Source of the DNA: Planctomycetaceae bacterium
Lineage (GTDB): Bacteria > Planctomycetota > Planctomycetia > Pirellulales > Pirellulaceae
Length of the DNA: 6,583 nucleotides
Direction: 5' to 3'
NCBI GenBank assembly: GCA_024642765.1
Contig: JAHEAM010000220.1
Span: forward strand, 1-6,583
This document shows, piece by piece, positions 1 to 4,928 of the stretch; within the stretch, counting starts at the first letter, position 1; each line of letters starts with the position of its first letter. A program made the translations under genes and the position numbers. The notes below the pieces were generated by a model, which was not told the origin of the DNA, searched no databases, and saw only the letters and a list, made by a program, of their open reading frames with translations.

Positions 1-1
1 C

Positions 2-1078
2 AATAAAGAAATATTTCTACTCGACCAAGCCCTGGTTAATGGCGGCCAGCTCGGTGCAACGATTGGTGCACAATTCCGGGCGTCAGGACTGTTTGCAAAA
101 ACGAACAGGGCTAATAAGTTTCCATACCTTGGCCGATTCCCAACGGATTTTTCGGGTAGTTCAGCGTCCGATTTTCGTTTGTTACATGCCAACCAAAACG
201 TAACCGTGCATGCCAACCGTACGATGCACGGTTACTTTGAGACTCTATTTTCGGACGTATTTTCTTTTGGTGATTTCAAACAAGGCAGTTTTCAGGTTCG
301 CCAGGCCTACGTTGTGTTTGGAGATTTTTCGCAATCGCCCTATTACGCGTGGGTAGGCAAGAAAAACATTTCGTTTGGTGACATGAGCACGCTCAGTCCT
401 TTTTCGCAAGCGATGCCCTGGCACTACTTTGCGCCATTGGCAGAAGGTGCGGGAATCGGGTTCGACAACCAACGAGTCAACGCAACCCTTTCGGCCCTCA
501 ATGGCAGCCGCGGAATTCGAGTCGCTGATTCGGATGAGAAGGGGCACTTGAATAACTTTGCCGCAAACATACTTTTCCGAAACACCTTTGCAAATCAAGT
601 ACAATTCGACGTGGGTGGTGGCTACCTGTACGGGACAATTTATAACGCGAAAGTTGCCGAGCATCTGGATTCGAATCTATTTGGTCCCAACAACGGTGCC
701 TATGACATCAACGCACTTTTGCGCGTTGGCCGGCTGAGCTTAGCCGGCGAATTTGTTCGGACGGTTGATCCATGGCCGGCTACTGACCATGCTGTAATTG
801 CCTATCGAACCGAGGCGGCTTTCGACACGATGTTCGGTGGGCGACCGTTGCGAAACTCAATTAGCTGGAGCGAAGGAAAACAGGGAGCTGCCGGGACTCA
901 ATTTGAGTTTAACCGCCAGCTTGTAATCGGTACCCGTTACCAACCATATCGCAACGCGTTCTTGACGTTGGAATATGTTCGAAGCAGCGGGTTCGCACCC
1001 TTGATCGCAATACAAACAGTGAGTGACAAAAGTGTCGTACAGGATTCTATTGTCCTAGGTGCAGTCATTTCACTTTAG
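2..1078 (+). CDS. LbtU/porin-like outer-membrane beta-barrel protein, 5'-truncated by the window edge
   Basis: The reading frame is open from the first full codon at position 2, so the gene starts left of the window; the TTG at 179 is only an internal codon. 358 residues are visible. They alternate short polar turns with amphipathic strands rich in Gly, Asn, Tyr and Phe, as in an outer-membrane barrel. The best family clue is the stretch RQAYVVFGDFSQSPYYAW followed by VGKKNISFGD (visible residues about 100-127). It resembles the 'AYvtfGnf..sPfYa.lGK...pFG' segment of the LbtU family, described in Legionella as a siderophore porin. The last strand ends QDSIVLGAVISL rather than in the usual terminal Phe. 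The signal peptide and N-terminus are outside the window. A role in small-solute or iron-chelate passage is inferred from the family only. The gene stands alone and converges on the minus-strand operon. Other porin families remain possible; the barrel call is firmer than the LbtU call. Confidence 0.75.
   Translation, partial: NKEIFLLDQALVNGGQLGATIGAQFRASGLFAKTNRANKFPYLGRFPTDFSGSSASDFRLLHANQNVTVHANRTMHGYFETLFSDVFSFGDFKQGSFQVRQAYVVFGDFSQSPYYAWVGKKNISFGDMSTLSPFSQAMPWHYFAPLAEGAGIGFDNQRVNATLSALNGSRGIRVADSDEKGHLNNFAANILFRNTFANQVQFDVGGGYLYGTIYNAKVAEHLDSNLFGPNNGAYDINALLRVGRLSLAGEFVRTVDPWPATDHAVIAYRTEAAFDTMFGGRPLRNSISWSEGKQGAAGTQFEFNRQLVIGTRYQPYRNAFLTLEYVRSSGFAPLIAIQTVSDKSVVQDSIVLGAVISL
185..218 (+). 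repeat. 10-bp direct repeat coding a near-repeated HAN octad
   Basis: CATGCCAACC occurs at 185-194 and again at 209-218, exactly 24 nt apart, so the two copies are in the same frame of the porin gene. They encode HANQNVTV followed by HANRTMHG, a degenerate eight-residue duplication. The second copy is partly inside the inverted repeat at 200-235. Confidence 0.7.
200..235. repeat. Perfect 12-bp inverted repeat with 12-nt loop inside the porin gene
   Basis: GTAACCGTGCAT (200-211) and ATGCACGGTTAC (224-235) are exact reverse complements separated by 12 nt. Transcribed, this gives a 12-bp perfect stem in the coding part of the mRNA. No T-tract follows, so it is not a classical intrinsic terminator. 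The function is unknown. Confidence 0.85.
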
Positions 1079-1087
1079 TTGAATATT

Positions 1088-1114
1088 GGAGTCGACTCGG
1101 CGAACTCCTTTATT
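1088..1114 (+). terminator. Weak candidate intrinsic terminator of the porin gene
   Basis: Ten bases after the porin stop codon, GGAGT-CG (1088-1094) can pair with CG-a-ACTCC (1101-1108), giving a seven-pair stem with one bulged A and a six-base loop. TTTATT follows at 1109-1114. The position is right, but the stem is short and bulged and the T-tract is interrupted, so this is only a candidate. Confidence 0.4.
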
Positions 1115-1135
1115 GCGAGCGGTTCAAGTCTTGCG

Positions 1136-1173
1136 ACAGCACGTCGTTGCGTATTCAATTCTACTCGTGCTGT
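1136..1173. repeat. 8-bp inverted repeat in the convergent intergenic gap
   Basis: ACAGCACG (1136-1143) and CGTGCTGT (1166-1173) are perfect reverse complements around a 22-nt spacer. The element sits 22 bp beyond the stop codon of the minus-strand operon. Neither side carries a T-run, so a Rho-independent terminator is not supported; it could be an mRNA 3'-end stabilising stem or chance. Confidence 0.45.
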
Positions 1174-1195
1174 AACTTCGCTTTGAGAAGACTCG

Positions 1196-2305
1196 TCAAT
1201 CACACAACCAGCGCATCCAGCCCTCGATTCCCAGGCGACGATCGGGACCGATTTTTCGCAGCAAGATGTAACAGCAAATCAAGAACAAGATGGCCAGCGG
1301 GACCGCAACAATTACTGGCATCGCTTTTCCCCAATAATAGGTCGTTTCCTGCCCTTGAGCCAGTGCGAAGATCCACAATGGCCAGATATGAATTAAATGG
1401 TGCAAAACGTAGATCGTGAACGAATAGCGACTGAAGGTTTTTGCGATATCAAACCACCCCTTTTGTTGCACCATTTCGAGTTTCTGATCAATCAACTGGT
1501 GGCCTAATCCGAATAAAAACACGGCCATTCCAAGCGTCGCCAATACGTACTCGATCGTTGCCGGAAACATGTTCCACCCACCAAGCAGTCGTTGCGACAG
1601 GGATGTCGGCATGTAGGGTCCAATCGACAATAAGACCCCAGAAGTCGTCATGAAGGCACCACCAACGAATACTAACCTCCAATTCGACGCTGAATTCGAA
1701 TGCGTTTTGTCCTCGATGTTGGAATTGAGTGCTGCAGCCAACAAGACTTCCCCAGTGACCAATCCGGCAATTGAATAAGCCAGCCATGGGAATAGAGGAA
1801 AATAGCCGGTTGCCAGAAAACCAATCAAAACATCTGGCAATGTCAGGTCAGGATCAAAATAGTCATCGACCCAATAGGCTGGATAATCGGCCATGCCTTG
1901 GAGAAGTGGGCTAATCAAAATCGAAATTGCACCAACCAAGATCGGAATCGGCAGCGGCAATCGACGCAATCCGTTTAGCAGCAGCAGAGCCGAGCCAATA
2001 AACGTCAACACATCCCAGTTGAAAGTACCCTCCGGCAACCAAACGAGAATATTGAAAGCAAAACCTACGCCAAACACAAACAACCCGCGACGAATTGAGC
2101 GTTTTGAAATTTCCTCCTCACTAATCCCCCGCAACTCAAGTCCATTGACCCACAGGCAATAACTCAATCCCGATAGATACGCGAATAGAGGTGCCCCCAG
2201 CCCAGTGATTGGCAAATGCACGCCAGACAAATTCTCGGCAAAGTGGACCAGAACCATTACGACAATCGCAATTGTCCTGAGGATGTCAATCGAGGAATAT
2301 CGCAT
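1196..2305 (-). CDS. Polytopic membrane acyltransferase-like protein (DUF1624/DUF418/HGSNAT type)
   Basis: 369 residues, very hydrophobic, with about ten predicted membrane segments (roughly 10-22, 34-52, 72-90, 97-112, 118-136, 157-190, 209-228, 250-270, 290-315 and 328-348). The N-terminus RYSSIDILRTIAIVVMVLVH matches the 'R..siD.lR..ai..Mv.vH' opening of bacterial DUF1624/heparan-alpha-glucosaminide N-acetyltransferase-like and DUF418 proteins. Further hallmarks are GLGAPLFAYLSGLSY (35-49), RRGLFVFGVGF (72-82), YFPLFPWLAYSIAGLVTGE (168-186), the late FSRYSFTIYVLHHLIHIWPL (291-310) and a terminal GP...EGWMRWL. Such proteins are thought to move acyl groups across or at the inner membrane onto sugars or lipids; the substrate here cannot be read from sequence. 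The ATG lies 3 nt after the stop of the upstream gene. It has no clear Shine-Dalgarno, so translational coupling is likely. It is last in the operon. Confidence 0.8.
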   Translation of the reverse strand: MRYSSIDILRTIAIVVMVLVHFAENLSGVHLPITGLGAPLFAYLSGLSYCLWVNGLELRGISEEEISKRSIRRGLFVFGVGFAFNILVWLPEGTFNWDVLTFIGSALLLLNGLRRLPLPIPILVGAISILISPLLQGMADYPAYWVDDYFDPDLTLPDVLIGFLATGYFPLFPWLAYSIAGLVTGEVLLAAALNSNIEDKTHSNSASNWRLVFVGGAFMTTSGVLLSIGPYMPTSLSQRLLGGWNMFPATIEYVLATLGMAVFLFGLGHQLIDQKLEMVQQKGWFDIAKTFSRYSFTIYVLHHLIHIWPLWIFALAQGQETTYYWGKAMPVIVAVPLAILFLICCYILLRKIGPDRRLGIEGWMRWLCD

Positions 2306-2308
2306 GGG

Positions 2309-3169
2309 TCACTTGCCCATACTCGTAAGGAGTCCAAATCCCCACAGAAGAGATTGGGTCAACAGTAAGATAATGATAATCCACTCCAGCATATGCCCTG
2401 TTCGGCTTTGCACAAAATCACTGGCCCGCTGACCACATGAATCGTAGACCTTTTCGAAAACATCGACTTGATCTTCAAGAAACCCGTGACGGTGGAGCAT
2501 TCGGCTTCTTTCTCGAAAGCGTTCGGCAACTTGGCTGGCAAGTGTTGGCGGATGAAGATGCGGTGCATGGACGTGCGGCCCAAGCCGAGCCAATCTGGCA
2601 CGGATCAATAAAACTTGCTGGAAACGCTTCTTCAATTGGGGTTGTTTCCGTAACGCCCTTTCATTGAACGCAAACGCCAACGGCAAATCGGCTTCCATCT
2701 GCGGCCAGGCGTCTCCCAGTGTTCGCTCGATGTCGCACAACTCGCTTTCGAACCAAAAGGCTTCGATCAAGGCCAATCGCACGGCCTCTAATCGATCTCC
2801 CTGGGCCAGTATGGCGACTCGACCGACAGTCCAAAACACCTGCGATCCCTGTAGCGTCATCATTTCAAGTGGCGATTTATTTTCGAGGGCACCGGCTGCA
2901 ACCCAATCTCTCGCCGCCAATTGCAAATCTGCATCCTGATGGTTGTTCGTCGGAATAGTCAATGCTTGTAGTGTGTTCTGTTCGTTAGAATCTGGCTTTA
3001 CCGACACGGCATAGCGCAGAATTGGCATTGGCAATTCTAGGACTACCGCCTGTCCAGAGTTCTTTTCCGAAACGAACGCAATGCATTGAATTGCAGAGCC
3101 GTTCGGCAATCCGGCTGGCAGGCGAACATCTGCCGGCAGCGTAGCCCTCAGCGTGTCTTTGGCAATCAT
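2309..3169 (-). CDS. C-terminally membrane-anchored protein, possibly DUF155/RMD1-like
   Basis: 286 residues, no confident family. The start at 3169 is chosen because its ATG overlaps the upstream gene's TGA as ATGA and has AAGGA at 3180-3176, 6 nt upstream; the frame is open for 14 codons further, but that would overlap the neighbour by 46 bp. The N-terminal third (1-75) looks like a small mixed alpha/beta domain. Residues 80-250 are mostly helical and charged, with a likely helical hairpin at 212-258. A single membrane helix closes the protein: LEWIIIILLLTQSLLWGFGL (261-280), then five residues. A C-terminal coiled region followed by LEWIIIxLL is reminiscent of DUF155 (yeast Rmd1, human RMND1) proteins, but I cannot confirm this. 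Notable is a His-rich loop, HVHAPHLH (199-206), followed by H226 and H228, a possible metal site. There is no signal peptide, so the bulk probably faces the cytoplasm. It may tether the flavoenzyme encoded just upstream (inference). Confidence 0.8.
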   Translation of the reverse strand: MIAKDTLRATLPADVRLPAGLPNGSAIQCIAFVSEKNSGQAVVLELPMPILRYAVSVKPDSNEQNTLQALTIPTNNHQDADLQLAARDWVAAGALENKSPLEMMTLQGSQVFWTVGRVAILAQGDRLEAVRLALIEAFWFESELCDIERTLGDAWPQMEADLPLAFAFNERALRKQPQLKKRFQQVLLIRARLARLGPHVHAPHLHPPTLASQVAERFRERSRMLHRHGFLEDQVDVFEKVYDSCGQRASDFVQSRTGHMLEWIIIILLLTQSLLWGFGLLTSMGK

Positions 3170-3180
3170 ACTGTGTCCTT
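3166..3180 (-). promoter_or_regulatory. ATGA stop/start overlap with Shine-Dalgarno, deciding the middle gene's start
   Basis: On the minus strand AAGGA (3180-3176) is followed after 6 nt by ATGA (3169-3166), in which the ATG of the 286-residue protein overlaps the TGA of the flavoenzyme. This is the classical arrangement for termination-reinitiation coupling and fixes the middle gene's start. Confidence 0.8.
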
Positions 3181-4539
3181 CGAGTTGTCTGTCATTTGTC
3201 CGGCAATCCAAGCAGCCACATAGTTGGCCGAATCTAGGACGCCGTTGAGTGTTGAATCGAATAGGTAGTCGCCTACCATGAAAAGATTTGGGTGTTTGAT
3301 TGGTTCGGGTTGATGTCGCCGATCATGGCTGAGCGGAACAATTCCACCAGGCATGGCGTTGACTGAGGCAATCCAACGATGCACATGCCCCTCAACAAAA
3401 TGATTTCGACCGTTTGCTAAGAAATCCGGAAGTGAATCGAGAGCTAGGTTAAGTAATTGTTTATCGTGCAATTGACTCAATTCGAGTGCAGCATTTCCGC
3501 CCAACAACCAACCCAATACACCGCCACTTGCGCCAGGTTCACGCGATGACTCGTCGTAAAGACAGCAACCCCCGAAGCGGTCCAACATCCAAAACGAGTC
3601 TGTCAAAGAACTCTTCCAAAACGGTTCGTCAAACAAAATAGTGACTCGCAAATAATGAGCTGGATAATTGTAATAGGCGTAGTGACTAGCGACGGCTTCG
3701 GCCAACCGCTCACCAGCAAACGCAACTGTTGGTAATTGATTATGCGGCAAAGCAATTACGACAAAATCAAATTCATCCTGTCTTGTTTGGCCATCGTGAA
3801 TTGACGTTACCTGCAAACGATCCTCTTTCGTTTTTGAAACTCGTTGAACGATGTGGTTCAACTGGATCGTGGCGTCGAGACGCGATGACAATTCGCGCGG
3901 CAGGCGTTCATTGCCCCCTTCGATACTGTAAAGGCTCATGTACGACGAATGGTTCATCAAATAGTTTTGCAGGCCGTAATCCGCGCTCGTCTGTTCAGGT
4001 TCAGTCGCCAAGTCGCTGTGAATCAATGTCTCAATGTAGGCTTTTACCTTGGGATTACTGACTTCATCCAGCAATGCAGCAAAACTGTGTTCATCCGATT
4101 GCCGCATTGAACCATCCGGATAATCGGAGTTATAGAATTCCTGAGGCGTCATACGATCTCTGGCGCGACGATCGAAAGCCAACAGTTTTCTGCAAGCGTC
4201 CGGTCCCAAATGCTCCTGAACATCGTCAATGCTTGAAAGCACTCGGTTGTTCATGATGACTGCCGAACCGGCCATTGAGTTGATCGGCAGACCAAGTTCC
4301 TTTATCAGTGACTTCAACGGATCTTCATCGAATTGTGAATAGTCATAGAACTCTGCGGCACCCGCTTCGTATCTAATATTTGAATTGCGGAAGCTGGAAG
4401 TAATGATCTTACCACCCAATCGCTGGCTGGCTTCAAACAGCGTGACACGGAGCGGACGATCGGCAGTCTTCTGAAGTGCATAGGCCGTCATCAAACCGCC
4501 CGGCCCACCCCCAACGATTCCTACGCTCCAAACTCGCAT
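3166..4539 (-). CDS. FAD-dependent oxidoreductase of the amine oxidase/desaturase superfamily
   Basis: 457 residues, the usual length for flavin amine oxidase-fold enzymes (monoamine oxidases, protoporphyrinogen oxidase, carotenoid desaturases). The N-terminal Rossmann motif is VGIVGGGPGGL (6-16), with the ribose-binding acid in LFEASQRLGGKI (E36) and the RxGG motif at 40-43. IRYEAGAAEF (55-64) is the usual second FAD segment. SIEGGNERLPREL (205-217) and DFVVIALP (258-265) follow. The C-terminal FAD motif is LFMVGDYLFDSTLNGVLDSA (419-438), in the GD...NG..DSA form found in desaturase-like members rather than the GE of monoamine oxidases. The enzyme is probably cytoplasmic; its substrate is not identifiable. 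The ATG has AGAGG five bases upstream (4549-4545). It is first in a three-gene operon and its TGA overlaps the next ATG by one ATGA, so the two products are likely needed together. The family call is secure, the substrate is not. Confidence 0.92.
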   Translation of the reverse strand: MRVWSVGIVGGGPGGLMTAYALQKTADRPLRVTLFEASQRLGGKIITSSFRNSNIRYEAGAAEFYDYSQFDEDPLKSLIKELGLPINSMAGSAVIMNNRVLSSIDDVQEHLGPDACRKLLAFDRRARDRMTPQEFYNSDYPDGSMRQSDEHSFAALLDEVSNPKVKAYIETLIHSDLATEPEQTSADYGLQNYLMNHSSYMSLYSIEGGNERLPRELSSRLDATIQLNHIVQRVSKTKEDRLQVTSIHDGQTRQDEFDFVVIALPHNQLPTVAFAGERLAEAVASHYAYYNYPAHYLRVTILFDEPFWKSSLTDSFWMLDRFGGCCLYDESSREPGASGGVLGWLLGGNAALELSQLHDKQLLNLALDSLPDFLANGRNHFVEGHVHRWIASVNAMPGGIVPLSHDRRHQPEPIKHPNLFMVGDYLFDSTLNGVLDSANYVAAWIAGQMTDNSKDTV

Positions 4540-4594
4540 TCATGCCTCTATCCCACTCTATAAAACTCGCCTACGCTTACCAAGCAGAAAAACG

Positions 4595-4639
4595 CCAATT
4601 GTCACCCTGATCATCAGCTAGGCTACCGGTGCAATTTGG
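4595..4639. repeat. Bulged 11-bp inverted repeat enclosing a CTGATcATCAG palindrome
   Basis: CCAATTGTCACC (4595-4606) pairs with GGTGCAATTTGG (4628-4639) over 11 base pairs, with one bulged T in each arm. The 21-nt interior carries its own palindrome, CTGATcATCAG (4607-4617). It lies 56-100 bp upstream of the flavoenzyme start. Either the palindrome is a regulator-binding site or the whole is a structured 5' leader of the minus-strand operon; the sequence does not decide between them. Confidence 0.55.
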
Positions 4640-4795
4640 TAAACACATAAATTGTCATAGGGTTCCGCAACTAGGTCAATTCAATAAATAAAAACGAGGC
4701 AAACAACTCCGCACCACTCCAAAGCGTGCATGCTATCCGATCGAATCTGAAGCCAAGGTTAAGTAACTCGACGGTTTTCACGAAAAAACAAGCCC

Positions 4796-4831
4796 TTTGG
4801 CATTGGCCTTAAGCCAAACAGACGATTTTTT
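4796..4831 (+). promoter_or_regulatory. Possible leader hairpin with T6 run
   Basis: TTTGGC (4796-4801) can pair with GCCAAA (4813-4818); alternatively TTGGC (4803-4807) pairs with GCCAA (4813-4817), so two stems compete for the same 3' arm. Seven bases later comes a T6 run (4826-4831). This looks like a weak attenuator or terminator upstream of the carboxyltransferase, but the stems are only 5-6 bp and the T-run is offset. Confidence 0.25.
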
Positions 4832-4918
4832 ATGGCGAACACCAGTCGCGTTTGTCTTCACTCGCGACTATCTTGGGGGGGAAACCGGCAATCCAAAAAA
4901 TTCTCATCACGTTTTTAA
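4832..4918 (+). CDS. Candidate 28-residue upstream ORF (leader peptide) of the carboxyltransferase gene
   Basis: An ATG directly after the T6 run opens a 28-codon frame (MANTSRVCLHSRLSWG..., ending SSRF) that stops at 4916-4918, 10 nt before the carboxyltransferase ATG. It has no Shine-Dalgarno and no recognisable similarity. It is basic and carries a G7 run over codons 15-17. It could be a leader peptide, or it could be chance in an untranslated region; the latter is more likely. Confidence 0.2.
   Translation: MANTSRVCLHSRLSWGGNRQSKKFSSRF
4875..4881 (+). repeat. G7 homopolymer in the carboxyltransferase leader
   Basis: Seven consecutive G residues lie 47 bp upstream of the carboxyltransferase ATG, in a region without other G-runs. 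Loss of one G would join the upstream frame starting at 4832 to the carboxyltransferase frame, which is open back to a TAA at 4764-4766, and would add 32 residues to the protein. It is therefore either a possible phase-variable tract or a place where a sequencing error would change the predicted start. Confidence 0.6.
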
Positions 4919-4928
4919 TTTGACTCGC

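Larger units (their letters stand above)
4540..4928. other. Divergent intergenic control region
   Basis: This 389-bp stretch separates the minus-strand flavoenzyme operon from the plus-strand carboxyltransferase and must hold both promoters. It is AT-richer than the flanking genes, notably at 4676-4694. I see no convincing paired -35/-10 for either side. For the minus strand, TATAGA (4562-4557) with TTGGTA 15 bp upstream is a poor match. The region does contain the bulged inverted repeat at 4595-4639, the hairpin plus T6 at 4796-4831, a short upstream reading frame at 4832-4918 and a G7 run at 4875-4881. No tRNA, known riboswitch or conserved small RNA was recognised. Confidence 0.6.

Noticed and set aside
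419..445. Suspicion that GD instead of GE in the flavoenzyme's C-terminal FAD motif (residues within 419-445, gene at 3166-4539) was an inactivating change; coordinates here are residue numbers.
   Set aside because: Desaturase-like members of the superfamily normally have GD at this point, and all other FAD motifs are intact.
245..664. Minus-strand 139-codon frame opposite the porin gene.
   Set aside because: It is antisense to a convincing barrel-protein gene, has no family-like motifs and no ribosome-binding site; it is a shadow frame.
1147..1419. Plus-strand 90-codon frame overlapping the end of the acyltransferase-like gene.
   Set aside because: Low-complexity, Arg/Ser/Pro-rich composition typical of an antisense reading of a hydrophobic membrane gene; no supporting signals.
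3170..3211. Fourteen-codon N-terminal extension of the middle operon protein, starting at 3211.
   Set aside because: It would overlap the flavoenzyme gene by 46 bp, while the ATG at 3169 has a well-spaced AAGGA and an ATGA coupling overlap.
4557..4580. Possible sigma70-type promoter for the minus-strand operon (TTGGTA, 15 bp, TATAGA).
   Set aside because: Both hexamers match only four of six positions and the spacing is too short, so it is not listed as a feature.
4797..4928. In-frame TTG start giving a 577-residue carboxyltransferase.
   Set aside because: The 44 added residues do not resemble the family, there is no ribosome-binding site at the TTG, and the ATG at 4929 gives the usual family length and N-terminus.
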